Positions 39,263 through 50,019 of a stretch of DNA of 64,000 nucleotides are shown here, one piece after another. Where the stretch lies: assembly GCA_002370555.1 (NCBI GenBank), contig AP014718.1:186001-250000 (forward strand), given 5' to 3'. The notes below the pieces were generated by a model. It saw only the letters and a program-made list of their open reading frames with translations, made no database searches and was not told the DNA's origin. The position numbers were made by a program, and so were the translations under genes. This DNA comes from Arthrobacter sp. Hiyo4. GTDB taxonomy: Bacteria; Actinomycetota; Actinomycetes; Actinomycetales; Micrococcaceae. Numbering within the stretch: the stretch's first letter is position 1; the number at the start of each line of letters is the position of its first letter.

Positions 39263-40757
39263 ATGAAGGAAACATCGCGTCCCGCAGGGATAAGGGCGGC
39301 ATTCCGGCACACCCTCCGGCGCGGGCTGGGAGCCTGGCCCACCGCGCTGCTCCTGGCCGTGATGGTTATGCTGGCCCTCCCCGCCGCATGGCTGGTTGCC
39401 CCTGCTTTCGTCAGCCCGCCTCCTGCGGCGACACCCGAAGTGCCCGCCTGGCAGCAGGCCCCACCGCGCTTTCCGCCAGAATCGGCCTTTCTCCGCTCAC
39501 GGAGTCGGCGCCCGTGCCGCTGCCCTCCGCGGTCGCCACTCAATTGGACGGCTTGTTAAAGCCCGACGGCGAGGGCAGCTTCACGGGGCTGGTCCAGGAT
39601 GCGCTCACCGGCCAGGTCCTGTTTGACCGCGGTGGTTCGGAGAGCCGGATCCCCGCCTCCAATATGAAGCTGCTCACTGCCGTGGCCGCGCTCCGTGCAA
39701 TCGGGCCGGAGCACCGTTTCAGCACCAAGGTCCTGGCAGGGCCTGCTGCCAATCAGGTGGTGCTCACCGGCGGCGGCGACGTCCTCCTGGGCGCCGGGGA
39801 ATCCGCGCCCAGCCAGGTGATGGGCCGCGCCGGACTCGCCACCCTCGCCACCGCCACCGTGAACGCGCTCCAAACCGCAGGAACAACCGGCGAGCTGACG
39901 GTCCTGGTGGACGACTCCCTGTTCACCGGCCCAGCGCTGAACCCCGCGTGGGCAGACGGGGACGTTGCCGCGGGCGAGGTTGCCCCGCTGTACCCGCTTG
40001 CTCTGAACTCGGCGCGCTTTGACCCGGCCGTGACCACCGGCCCCGCCCGCAAGACTCAGCAATCACCGCCGCCGAGGCGTTTGCGGCGCAGCTCAAGACG
40101 GCGGGTACCGCTGCGGGACTCACGGTAGCGGCCGGCGTCGAACGTTACACCGCACCCTTGGGCGATGCGCCCCAAGCGGAAGAGCCGGCGGTCCTTGCCG
40201 AGGTCCAGTCCGCCACGGTCGGCCAGCAGGTGGACCTCATGCTGCAGACCTCGGACAACTACCTGGCGGAGGTCCTGGGCCGGATGGCCTCGGCGGCTGC
40301 GGGTGAGCCCGCCAGCAACGACGGCGCCACCGGAGCAGTCCGCGCACAGCTCGCGGATTTGGGCATCCCTACGGACACCATGCGGCTCGCGGACGTGTCC
40401 GGGCTGGCGCTGGCCAACCAGGTCTCTGCCGGCCAGTTCGCGGAAGTGGTGCGTGCCATCACGAGCGGGACCGACACCCGTTTGCGGGCCGCGCTGGATG
40501 GGTTTCCGGTCGCGGGGCTGACCGGAACACTGGACACCCGCTACGTGTATGGCTCCACAGCCCGCGGCGCCGGACTGGTGCGGGCCAAGACCGGGACCCT
40601 GAATTCGGTTATCGCCCTCAGCGGCTATGTGGTGGACGCAGACGGCCGGCTCCTGGTCTTCTCCTTCATCGGCAACGACCTGAAGCCTGGCGCGGCCGGG
40701 AACCGGGAAATCCTGGACCGGGCCGCCACGGCGCTCGCGGCCTGCGGCTGTCGCTGA
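39263..40757 (+). CDS. dacB: D-alanyl-D-alanine carboxypeptidase/endopeptidase (PBP4 type), two frameshifts
   Basis: Peptidase S13 that trims peptidoglycan stem peptides outside the cell. N-terminal membrane anchor: LLLAVMVMLALPAAWLVAP. Active-site motifs: SNMKLLT (SxxK), SDNYLAE (SxN) and KTGTLNSV (KTG). Missing C bases near 39493 and 40048 break the frame twice. Starts at ATG 39263 or the TTG at 39245. About 498 residues when repaired. It starts the conserved block that continues with the metalloprotease and tilS. Confidence 0.93.
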
Positions 40758-41272
40758 CCTGCTCCTACCGCAACCGGGTTCCTACCGTAACCGCTGCACT
40801 GCGCCGCAATAGCGGTGCCGGGCCGGGGGCAACACCGTTCGTGCGGGTCCTGACCGGTGTGATGCGGGCAAACCCCTTTAAGAGCAACTACTTGCGGCGC
40901 GGCGGGCGGAAAGACAGGTACCGGCTACTCGTGACACTTGACGGAGGCCAGCCCTAGGCTCAACCACACGCGGACTCCGTGGGTTCGGCTACGCAAAGAA
41001 CATCCGCCGTGGAAACGTCATGAAGGGGAGGCTGGTGTCCATTTCCTATCAAATTCCGTGATGCTGCCCCCATCCACTCCCGCCAGGACGCGGAAGGCAT
41101 GACCTTGTGCTCGAGGCCGCGTTCGGCGGCTCGCCGCGCCCTGTAGAGGGCGTCTTCGGATCGACTTAGACCAGGTGCGGTTTCGACAGCGCTGCCCCTC
41201 GGTGAGCTTCCGAAACGGGGCGCCCGTGGCAGTTGCTGAAAGTAATAAATTCCGAGAGTGAAGGCCACAATC
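40758..41272. other. Gap of about 500 bases, no convincing gene
   Basis: In related genomes the dacB and metalloprotease genes are usually close. Here the gap starts with an imperfect tandem repeat of CCTACCGCAACCG at 40762-40791. The longest reverse frame (about 119 residues) has no family resemblance. The lipoprotein gene follows. The whole 40.8-42.3 kb piece looks inserted. Confidence 0.45.
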
Positions 41273-42242
41273 ATGTTCCAGCCAAGTAGGCGACTATTAA
41301 CCCTCAGTTCTGCTTTCACGCTGCTCCTGACGATGTCGACTGTGGCGTCGTGCGCGGCGCCGGATGCCGGGCAGGCTCAGCCCAACTCCACCGGCACTTC
41401 GGAGCCGGCATCGCCGTCAGAGTCACCGACAGCGACGTCGCAGGCGCCAGAGCTCTGCGGGCCGGGGTCTGCGGTCAAATTCGACAAGACCGCCTTCCAA
41501 GGCTCTCCGACGATCGACAACAAGTGGTTTCCGCTAAAGCCAGGCACAACCTACACCACCACCGGTACGGTAGCCGCTGAAGATGACACCACCGATCGGA
41601 CGGTTACACACACCGTAACCGGCCTAACCAAGGTCATTGACGGTGTGAAAACCCTGGTGATGTGGGACCGCGATTATCAGGACGGGCGCTGGTTGAATCG
41701 GAGCTGGCCTTCTTTGCCCAGGATAACGCTGGAGCGGTTTGGCTCTTCGGCGAGTATCCCGAGGAGTTCGAAAACGACAAATTTACTGGGGCGCCGAATA
41801 CTTTCATCCACGGGATTTCGGGGAGCCAAGCCGGAATTGCAATGCAAGCGCAGCCACGGACCGGCACGCCGGAATATGTTCAGGCTCATGCGGCATCAGT
41901 GGGGTTCCTCGATTGCGCGCGTGCCTACGAGGACAACGTTGCGCTATGCGTCCCACCGACTGCTACGGAGGCGTGCTGGTGATTGATGAGCACAATCCGC
42001 TGGAACCGGATGAAGGCCATCAGCGTAAGTTCTATTCAGCCGGCACTGGGCTGGTAAGGGTGACAGCCGAGGGTGGCGTGAAACAGGAAACCCTGGACCT
42101 CGAAAAAATCGAACAGCTCTCCGACGCCCAACTCGCCGACGTCAATAAACAAGCACTTGAGCTCGACCAGCACGGATATGAGGTCAGTAAGGACGTCTAC
42201 GCCAAGACGGCTCCTGCCGAAGTTGCCACCAAGACTCCGTGA
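41273..42242 (+). CDS. Putative lipoprotein, two frameshifts
   Basis: Signal peptide with a lipobox: LLTMSTVASC, Cys at about residue 26, followed by a Ser/Thr/Pro-rich linker. The folded part begins with CGPGSAVKFDKTAFQGSPTIDN and has NKWFPLKPGTTYTTTGTV, then ELAFFAQDNAGAVWLFGEYPEEFE, IDEHNPLEPDEGHQRKFYSAG and a C-terminal amphipathic tail. Frame changes lie near 41690 and 41965. A recurring actinobacterial lipoprotein type with no function assigned. Outside-facing. It sits in an apparent insertion between dacB and the metalloprotease. Confidence 0.75.
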
Positions 42243-42366
42243 CGCGAGTGAAGGACAGCGCAACCGGCCGATTTCTGAAACGAACCACAGGCGCAGGCCA
42301 CCGGATGCCCCCGAGCCGTTCGCCGGTCAGCGAACTTAAGGACCATCCGCCGTCCGCTGTGATGTG

Positions 42367-43506
42367 ATGGGGACTATGGAGTCCACTGCGCGTGATTCGT
42401 CAGCCCCGGCATCATCCAGTCCGGCCCAGGCCCTGATCAACTGGGACCTCGCCGCGTCCACGGCGGCCAGGCTGGCCTCGGCCGGGCCCACCCTCAACTC
42501 GGCGGAAATCGGAGAAGCCGTTGACAGCCTTCGCCGCCTCGCGGACGCCTCGGTCCCGCACGTCCACGAAATCACGGGCCTCGAAGCCGCACGGGACCTA
42601 CGCGACTCCTCTGTCCTGGTGGTGGACCGGGCCAGCTGGGCCAAGGCAAACACCCAGAGCTTCGCCGTGATGCTCAAACCCGCCATGGACAAAATGCTCG
42701 AAAGCCGCCGCGGCAACGTCAGCCCGGCGGCGGCCAGCGTCAGCGGCGCCATCACGGGCAGCCAGCTCGGCGCTGTCCTGGCGTTCCTGTCCAGCAAGGT
42801 CCTGGGCCAGTACGATCCGTTCGCCGCGCTCGCCGAAGGTTCCAACGCGCCCGGCGGCCGCCTGCTGCTAGTGGCGCCCAACATCGTGGCTGTGGAGCGC
42901 GAGCTCAACGTCGCGCCGGACGATTTCAGGCTCTGGGTCTGCCTGCACGAACAGACTCACCGGGTGCAGTTCGCGGCTGCGCCTTGGCTCCGCCACCACA
43001 TGCTTTCCGAGATCGACAACCTCAGCGGGCACCTGCTGGGCAACGTTGATTCGCTGATGGAGCGTGCCTCCGCCGCCGCGCGTTCCCTCAAGGACCGGGC
43101 CGCCACCGGCAGTACTCCCGGACGCGGCGCCATCCTGGACCTGCTGCAGAACCCCGAGGAAAAGGCGTCACTGTCCCACTTGACGGCCGTGATGAGCCTG
43201 CTGGAGGGCCACGCCAACGTTGTGATGGACGCCGTCGACGCCAGCATCGTCCCTTCCGTCAGGACCATCCGGCAGCGCTTCACCGACCGCGGCAAGGACC
43301 GCGGCGTGATGGAGAAATTCATCCGCAGCCTCCTGGGCCTGGACGCCAAGATGCGCCAGTATTCCGACGGCGCCAAGTTTGTCCGGGCTGTAGTGGACGT
43401 GGCCGGGATGGAGGGTTTTAACCGGGTGTGGGAATCCGCGGACAACCTCCCGACTGAGCCCGAAATCCACGACGCCAAGCTGTGGGTCGACCGGATGGGC
43501 TTGTAG
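42367..43506 (+). CDS. Zinc-dependent metalloprotease (DUF2342 family)
   Basis: About 379 residues, intact. The zinc-binding HExxH motif is HEQTHRVQF, after RELNVAPDDFRLWVCL. VMSLLEGHANVVMDAV matches the third ligand region and the end is RMGL, the usual tail. The family was once linked to coenzyme F420 genes but is general in actinobacteria. No signal peptide, so cytoplasmic. Start ATG 42367, GTG 42364 or ATG 42376. It directly precedes tilS, and the last stop nearly abuts the tilS start. Confidence 0.9.
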   Translation: MGTMESTARDSSAPASSSPAQALINWDLAASTAARLASAGPTLNSAEIGEAVDSLRRLADASVPHVHEITGLEAARDLRDSSVLVVDRASWAKANTQSFAVMLKPAMDKMLESRRGNVSPAAASVSGAITGSQLGAVLAFLSSKVLGQYDPFAALAEGSNAPGGRLLLVAPNIVAVERELNVAPDDFRLWVCLHEQTHRVQFAAAPWLRHHMLSEIDNLSGHLLGNVDSLMERASAAARSLKDRAATGSTPGRGAILDLLQNPEEKASLSHLTAVMSLLEGHANVVMDAVDASIVPSVRTIRQRFTDRGKDRGVMEKFIRSLLGLDAKMRQYSDGAKFVRAVVDVAGMEGFNRVWESADNLPTEPEIHDAKLWVDRMGL

Positions 43507-44672
43507 GTGCCGCACGCCCCAAAAGTGCCGGAAGCCCGCACGGCAACAAGCGGACGACGACGGCCTGGCCGGCTCGCGCCCGTCGTCGGCAAGGCGCGCA
43601 AAATGGTCCAGAACGCCCTGGCGGACGCCGGCTATCCGGCCCACGTGCTCGTGGCCTGCAGCGGTGGCCCGGATTCGATGGCCCTCGCGGCGGTGGCTGC
43701 CTATTTCGCCCGCCGCGGCCACGTTGACGGGCACCCGCTGACGGTCGGCGCCGTCGTGGTTGACCACCAGCTGCAGGAGGGCTCGGCCCAGGTGGCTGCC
43801 GCCGCTGTCCACGCGCTGAAGGAACTGGGTCTTTCCCCGGTGGACCTCCGGACCGTCACCGTCGCCAGCACCGGGATGGGCCCGGAGGCCGCCGCCCGGG
43901 ATGCCCGGCATGCAGCGTTGGAGGCTGCGGCCCAGGAGCACGGAGCCGCGGCGATCCTGCTCGGCCATACGCTGGACGACCAGGCCGAACAGGTCCTGCT
44001 GGGTCTTGCCCGCGGCTCCGGCACGCGCTCGCTGGCTGGAATGCGTCCTGCCCGCGGTCTGTTGCTCCGGCCCTTCCTCGGCCTGCGCCGCGCAGACACC
44101 CTGGAGATCTGCGATGTCGAAGACCTCGAGCCCTGGCACGATCCCAGCAATGCAGACTCGTCGTTTGCCCGCTCCCGGACCCGGGTGGAAGTACTGCCGA
44201 TGCTCGAAGAAAAACTTGGGCCCGGCGTGGCTGAATCCCTGGCCCGGACAGCGTCCATCCTGCAGTTGGACGCCGACTATCTGGAGGACGTGGCAGATCG
44301 CACATTTGCGGCCTTGGCCGAGCGGTCCGGACCGGAGGTCAGCCTCCCGGAGGAGGCTTTGGGGAACTGTCCCCGGCCATCAGGTTCCGGGTCATCGCCA
44401 AGGCAGCGGCCGACGTCGGGGGTCAACAGCCCAGCTACCAGCGCCTTCTGGCAGCGGAAGCGCTGCTGCGCCGGCAGGGTTCTGCCGGTCCCGTGGAACT
44501 GCCTGGCGGGGTGAGCGTGTACCGGCTGTCCCTCGCCGAGCTGGCCCAGCGGGACGCTGCGGAAATGCGGCCAGGGACTCCGGACGGGCCCGACGGCGGC
44601 GCCCCCGTTCCCCGTGAAGCGGCCCGCTGTGGGAAGCTAGTATTCCGGCCTCAAAAACCGTCCCAAGAATAG
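43507..44672 (+). CDS. tilS: tRNA(Ile)-lysidine synthase, one frameshift
   Basis: Modifies C34 of tRNA-Ile(CAU) to lysidine; essential. The PP-loop VACSGGPDSMALAAVAAYF binds ATP, GAVVVDHQLQ and LLGHTLDDQAEQVLLGLARGSGTRSLAGM follow, with LLRPFLGLRRADTL and YLEDVADRTF. A missing G in a run of five near 44365 breaks the last quarter, which would otherwise continue LSPAIRFRVIAKAAADVGG. About 388 residues. GTG start at 43507 immediately after the metalloprotease. Confidence 0.94.
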
Positions 44673-44702
44673 TCGCACCCCGCATCTACACAGGAGCCAT
44701 TG

Positions 44703-45254
44703 GTGGATTCAAACGACGTCCAGGCAGACCTTAAGCACGTTCTCTACACCAAGGAACAGATCCAACAGCGGATCGCTGAGCTCGCTGCGCAGATCGACAA
44801 GGACTACGAAGGCCGCGAAATCCTTCTGGTCGGTGTACTCAAGGGCGCTGTGATGGTCATGGCCGACCTCGCCCGCGCGCTCCACAGCCACGTTTCGATG
44901 GACTGGATGGCAGTGTCCTCCTACGGCTCCGGCACCCAGTCCTCGGGTGTTGTCCGGATCCTCAAGGACCTGGACACGGACCTGATGGGCAAGGACGTCC
45001 TGATCGTCGAAGACATCATTGACTCCGGCCTGACCCTGTCCTGGCTCAAGACCAACCTGGAATCCCGCGGCACCGCTTCGGTGGAAATCTGCACCGCCTT
45101 CCGCAAGCCCACGGCCGCCAAGGTGGAGATCGACGTCAAGTACGTCGGCTACGACATCCCCAACGAGTTCGTGGTGGGCTACGGCCTGGACTACGCCGAG
45201 AAGTACCGCAACCTGGACTTCGTGGGCACGCTCGCCCCGCACGTTTACGAGTAG
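44703..45254 (+). CDS. hpt: Hypoxanthine phosphoribosyltransferase
   Basis: Purine salvage enzyme of 183 residues. [19 protein letters not shown] opens the protein, [18 protein letters not shown] binds pyrophosphate, [17 protein letters not shown] is the PRPP-binding loop, and [25 protein letters not shown] is the base-binding hood. GTG 44703 sits 6 bases after AGGAG. Intact. The neighbour order tilS-hpt-ftsH is conserved across actinobacteria. Confidence 0.96.
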   Translation: MDSNDVQADLKHVLYTKEQIQQRIAELAAQIDKDYEGREILLVGVLKGAVMVMADLARALHSHVSMDWMAVSSYGSGTQSSGVVRILKDLDTDLMGKDVLIVEDIIDSGLTLSWLKTNLESRGTASVEICTAFRKPTAAKVEIDVKYVGYDIPNEFVVGYGLDYAEKYRNLDFVGTLAPHVYE

Positions 45255-45264
45255 CCACTCTCGC

Positions 45265-45321
45265 CGAGGTGGCATTTCACGGCAGTCGCACCAACGGACA
45301 CCGCCGTGAAATGCCATCTCG
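45265..45321. terminator. Long hairpin after hpt
   Basis: CGAGGTGGCATTTCACGGC (45265-45283) pairs with GCCGTGAAATGCCATCTCG (45303-45321): a 19-base stem with one G-T pair and a 19-base loop. It lies 10 bases after the hpt stop. No T run follows, so it may act as a terminator or as a processed-end stabiliser. Confidence 0.75.
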
Positions 45322-45349
45322 CTGCATTTAAGCGGTCAGGGGAGAGAAG

Positions 45350-45812
45350 TTGAGTAACAAGAATATTGGCATCAAGGACGTCGCAGCTGCTGCCGGGGTG
45401 TCTGATGCCGGTCTCCCATGTCCTGAATGACGTGTCGTACGCACGGATCAGACCGGGAACCAGGGACAAGGTGAAGCCGCCGCTGAGCACCTCGGCTACG
45501 GCCCGACCGCATGGCTCCAGGCGCTTCGCACCCGGCGGCCGGCCATACCCGCATCGGCTTCATCAACAACACCGACGGCGTCCCCGCCCTCGGGGTCTAT
45601 GGTGGGCTTCGATGGCCAGGAACTCATCGCGGCAAACCTGTACCCGGGCCTGACCACTGCGGCCCTGCCGCACGACGAAATGGGCGCTGGGTGGCCAAGA
45701 ACCTGATCGACGCCATCGAGGGCAAGACGGACCTGGCGCTAGTGGCGCTCCACCCGACCATCCTGGACTGCCCGCCGGTGCGGCGCAATTCGGTGGCGGC
45801 GTCCGCGCACTG
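45350..45812 (+). pseudogene. LacI-family regulator, internal deletion and frameshifts
   Basis: TTG 45350 after GGAGAGAAG starts a LacI HTH: IGIKDVAAAAGVS, then TVSHVLNDVSYARI after a frame change. A hinge region and HTRIGFINNTDGVPALGVY appear to open the sensor domain, but the next block is already VGFDGQELIAANLYPG and LPHDEMGRWVAKNLIDAIEG, the C-terminal sugar-binding end. About 500 bases of sensor domain are missing near 45600. The regulator sits between hpt and ftsH, where it is not part of the conserved block. Confidence 0.7.
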
Positions 45813-46002
45813 ATCTGTTGGCTGACCTGGGGAGTTACGCTTTGCCTCCCACATCCCGCTACGCCTAGAGGGAACTTTTGCGCGACACCGTGCGTGAATT
45901 ACTCCGAACGGTGTATAGCTAGTAGCTGATGCAGCACCACACGCGCGTAGACTCACTCGCCGTGCAGCACTACCAGGAGGGACGGGGCCAGCCCCCGAAC
46001 AG

Positions 46003-48065
46003 ATGAAAGCTAAGAGTTTCTTCAAGGGCCCGGGCATCTGGATCGTTGTTGTGATCGCCATGCTTCTCGTGGCTTTTGCAACACTGGCTCCCGGTGGTGC
46101 GGCACGGATCGATACGGACAAGGGCCTTGAGCTCCTCGCCGACAGCGGCAAGGTTGAGCAGGCAAAGATCTTCGACGGCGAAAACCGCGTTGACCTGACC
46201 CTCAAGGACAACCTGGATGTCAACGGGCAGGACAAGGGCAAGAGCGTCCAGTTCTTCTTCGTCGACGCCCGCGCCATCGACGTGGTCAAAGCAGTCACCG
46301 CTGCCAAGCCCGCGAATGGCTACACGGACCAGCCGATCGAAAGCAACTGGTTCTCCGGCCTGCTCTCGCTGCTCATCCCTGTCATCCTGCTCGGTGCGCT
46401 GTTCTGGTTCCTGATGACCCGGATGCAGGGCGGCGGCTCGAAGATCATGCAGTTCGGCAAGTCCAAGGCCAAGATGGTCAACAAGGACATGCCGCAGGTG
46501 ACCTTCGTTGACGTAGCCGGCGCGGACGAGGCTGTGGAGGAGCTCCAGGAAATCAAGGAGTTCCTGCAGGAACCGGCCAAATTCCAGGCCGTGGGCGCCA
46601 AGATTCCCAAGGGCGTGCTGCTGTACGGTGCTCCGGAACCGGCAAGACCCTCCTGGCCCGTGCCGTCGCCGGTGAGGCCGGCGTGCCGTTCTTCTCCATC
46701 TCCGGCTCGGACTTTGTGGAAATGTTTGTCGGCGTGGGCGCGTCCCGTGTCCGCGACCTTTTTGAGCAGGCCAAGGCCAACTCTCCGGCCATTATCTTTG
46801 TCGACGAGATCGACGCCGTCGGCCGGCACCGCGGTGCCGGAATCGGCGGCGGCAATGACGAACGCGAGCAGACCCTCAACCAGTTGCTGGTTGAAATGGA
46901 CGGCTTCGACGTCAAAACCAACGTCATCCTTATCGCTGCGACCAACCGCCCCGACGTCCTGGACCCGGCACTGCTGCGTCCGGGCCGTTTTGACCGCCAG
47001 ATCTCGGTGGACGCCCCGGACCTGATCGGCCGTGACCAAATCCTGCAGGTGCACGCCAAGGGCAAACCGATGGCCCCGGGCGTTGACCTCAAGGCCGTGG
47101 CGAAGAAGACCCCGGCTACACCGGTGCGGATCTCGCGAATGTCCTGAACGAGGCAGCCCTCCTGACCGCGCGCTCCAACGCCAACCTCATCGATGACCGG
47201 GCCCTGGACGAGGCGATCGACCGCGTTATGGCCGGCCCGCAGAAGCGCAGCCGCGTGATGAAGGAACACGAGCGCAAAATCACCGCGTACCACGAGGGCG
47301 GACACGCCCTGGTGGCGGCCGCGCTGCGGAACTCGGCGCCGGTCACCAAGATCACCATCCTGCCCCGCGGCCGTGCCCTGGGCTACACCATGGTGGTCCC
47401 GGAGAATGACAAGTACTCCATCACCCGCAACGAACTCCTGGACCAGATGGCGTACGCGATGGGCGGCCGCGTGGCGGAGGAGATCGTGTTCCATGATCCC
47501 TCCACGGGAGCCTCCAATGACATTGAAAAGGCCACCTCCACGGCCCGCAAAATGGTCACCGAGTTCGGCATGAGCGAGCGTGTCGGCGCAGTACGCCTGG
47601 GCCAGGGCGGCGGCGAACCCTTCCTGGCCGCGACGCTGGGCACGAACGCAACTACTCGGACCAGATCGCCTACGTGGTGGATGAGGAAGTGCGCCGCCTG
47701 ATCGACCAGGCGCATGACGAGGCGTATGCCATCCTCACCGAAAACCGGGATGTCCTGGACCAGTTGGCCCTGGAACTCCTGGAACGGGAGACCCTCAACC
47801 AGGCCGAGATCGCCCACATCTTCACGGACATCCGCAAGCGTGACTTCCGCGAGGTGTGGCTGTCCAAGGAGACCCGTCCGGTCCAGCAGGCCGGCCCCGT
47901 GGAATCCCGCCTGGAGAAGTCAGAGCGCGAAGCCCAGGAGGAAGCCAAGGAGGCCCGTCTCGAAGAACCGCTGGACGCGCTGCCGCCGCACCCGCAGGGT
48001 GTCCCGGATGACGCTGCGTTCCAGGGTGGCATCCCCGACTCGGGCCTGACGCCACGCACGGCTAA
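46003..48065 (+). CDS. ftsH: ATP-dependent zinc metalloprotease FtsH, four frameshifts
   Basis: Membrane-bound AAA+ protease that degrades misfolded and regulatory proteins. TM1 [18 protein letters not shown], extracellular domain, TM2 [19 protein letters not shown]. Walker A would read APGTGKT if one C were restored at 46628. Walker B is [15 protein letters not shown] is [21 protein letters not shown]; the zinc site is HEGGH at about residue 425. Frame changes are near 46628, 47113, 47628 and 48045; the last removes the stop, which would give DSGPDATHG then TAA at 48063. About 688 residues. ATG 46003 has AGGAGG 22 bases upstream. Confidence 0.95.
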
Positions 48066-48075
48066 GCTTTCTCCT

Positions 48076-48718
48076 GTGACTCACTTCGACGACGACGACG
48101 CTCCCGCCTCCGCCGGACACCCGGCGGAGGACGGCTCCCACCACAAAAAGCACGAGAAGGTGGACCGGCCCCGGATCGAGGCTGCAGTCCGTGAAATCCT
48201 CCTGGCCATCGGCGAGGACCCGGACCGCGGCGGCCTCGTAGACACCCCCGACGGGTGGCCAAGGCCTACGCCGAGGTGTTCTCGGGACTGCACCACGATC
48301 CCGCGGACGTCCTTTCCACCACCTTCGACCTGGACCACGAAGAACTGGTCCTGGTCAAGGACATCCCGTTCTACTCAACGTGCGAGCACCACCTCGTGCC
48401 GTTCCACGGGGTTGCCCACGTCGGCTACATTCCCTCCCACGACGGCAAAGTGACCGGGCTCAGCAAGCTGGCACGCCTCGTGGACATCTACGCCCGGCGC
48501 CCCAGGTGCAGGAGCGGCTCACCACCCAGATCGTCGAAGCAATGGTCAGCCACCTCAAGCCCCGTGGCGCGATTGTCGTTGTCGAATGCGAACACATGTG
48601 CATGTCCATGCGCGGTGTCCGCAAGCCCGGAGCAAAGACCGTCACCAGCGCGGTCCGCGGGCAGCTTCATGACCCGGCCACCCGTGCCGAAGCCATGAGC
48701 CTCATCCTCGGAAGGTAA
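48076..48718 (+). CDS. folE: GTP cyclohydrolase I, two frameshifts
   Basis: First enzyme of folate synthesis: GTP to dihydroneopterin triphosphate. GTG 48076 gives [29 protein letters not shown], then [13 protein letters not shown] when one C is restored at 48250, [26 protein letters not shown] with the zinc-binding Cys and His, and [15 protein letters not shown] when one C is restored at 48503. End MSLILGR. About 214 residues. Appears fused to FtsH only because the FtsH stop was lost to an indel. Confidence 0.95.
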
Positions 48719-48728
48719 GTATCAGACC

Positions 48729-49648
48729 ATGGACTCACTCGCTGCAGCCCGGGAACCGGGCCCGCAACATCTCCGCTGCCCATCCTGCGCAAACCGCGCC
48801 CGGCCGCGAAATTCGCGGACCTGCCCACCGGCCGCACCCTGGTCATGGGCATCCTGAATGTCACCCCGGACTCGTTCAGCGACGGCGGAAAGCACCCGAC
48901 GCCGGACACCGCCATCGCGGCCGGCCTGCGGATGTTCTACGCCGGGGCGGACATCATCGACGTCGGCGGCGAATCCACCCGTCCCGGTGCGGAGGATGTC
49001 AGCCCGGACGAGGAACAGCGGCGTGTGATCCCAGTGATCCAGGCCCTGGTCAAGGCCGGTGCCCTGGTCAGCATCGACACCACGCACGCCTCCACAGCCG
49101 CGGCTGCCCTGACAGCCGGCGCCGCCATCATCAACGACGTCTCCGGGCTGACCATCGAGCCCGAAATGGCCGAGCTCGTAGCCGCGTCCAAGGTGCCCTA
49201 TGTCCTCACGCACCGGCGCGGCGACGCCCGCACCATGAATTCGCTGGCCGAGTACAAGGACGTTGCCGCCGAAGTGGTGGCCGAACTGGCCGGGGTACGC
49301 GACAAGCTCTACGCAGCGGGGGTCAGCCAGGACCAGATCATCGTGGACCCGGGCCTGGGCTTTGCCAAGAACGATGCCCAGAACTGGGAGCTCCTGCAGC
49401 ATCTGGACCAGCTGGAAAGCCTCGGCCACAAGGTCCTGGTGGGCGCTTCGCGCAAGCGCTTCCTTGGCACCATGCTCACCGTGGCGGGCAAGTCGGCAGC
49501 GCCGGAAGAGCGGGACGCCGCCACTGCGGCCATCACCGCCATCAGCGCGTTCCGCGGGGCCTGGGCGGTCCGCGTGCACGACGTCGGCCCCAGCCTTGAC
49601 GCCGTCAAGGTGGCCGCGCGGATGGCCGCCGCCCCTACCAGCACCTAG
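48729..49648 (+). CDS. folP: Dihydropteroate synthase, one frameshift
   Basis: Joins pterin and p-aminobenzoate. Starts at ATG 48729, 11 bases after folE, but the N-terminal 35 residues are in another frame (missing G near 48762). LVMGILNVTPDSFSDGGKH and DVGGESTRPGAEDVS are the two diagnostic motifs; SIDTTHASTAAAAL, DPGLGFAKN and LVGASRKRFLG follow. About 306 residues. Target family of sulfonamides. Part of folE-P-B-K. Confidence 0.95.
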
Positions 49649-49659
49649 GCCGGGCACCC

Positions 49660-50019
49660 ATGGACAGGATCACGCTGAGCGGTGTCACCGCCGTCGGCCA
49701 TCACGGAGTCTTCGATTTCGAGCGCCGTGAGGGCCAGCCGTTTGTGGTGGACGCGGTGCTGCACCTGGACTTCGCCAAGGCCGCAGTATCTGACGACGTC
49801 CGGGACACCGCCCACTACGGCGAAGTGGCTGAGAGGATCAAGGGCTGGATCACGGGGGAGCCGCTGAACCTGATCGAGGCCCTGGCCGTCCGGATCGCCG
49901 ATGGCCTGCTCGCCGAATTCACCATCCAGGCCGTAGACATCACCGTCCACAAGCCCAAGGCACCCATCGAGGTGCCCTTCGGGGATGTGGCTGTCAGCGT
50001 GTACAGGGAGAAGCCATGA
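49660..50019 (+). CDS. folB: Dihydroneopterin aldolase
   Basis: 119 residues, intact. VTAVGHHGVFDFERREGQPFVVD, DTAHYGEVAERIKGW and VDITVHKPKAPIEVPFGDVAVSV are the family blocks. Its TGA overlaps the folK ATG (ATGA), showing translational coupling. Confidence 0.95.
   Translation: MDRITLSGVTAVGHHGVFDFERREGQPFVVDAVLHLDFAKAAVSDDVRDTAHYGEVAERIKGWITGEPLNLIEALAVRIADGLLAEFTIQAVDITVHKPKAPIEVPFGDVAVSVYREKP

Noticed and set aside
40960..41319. 119-codon reverse frame in the gap after dacB
   Set aside because: No ribosome-binding site, no family resemblance, and it overlaps the lipoprotein start.
47674..48453. Single protein joining FtsH and FolE
   Set aside because: Explained by a one-base loss before the FtsH stop; restoring it separates two normal genes.
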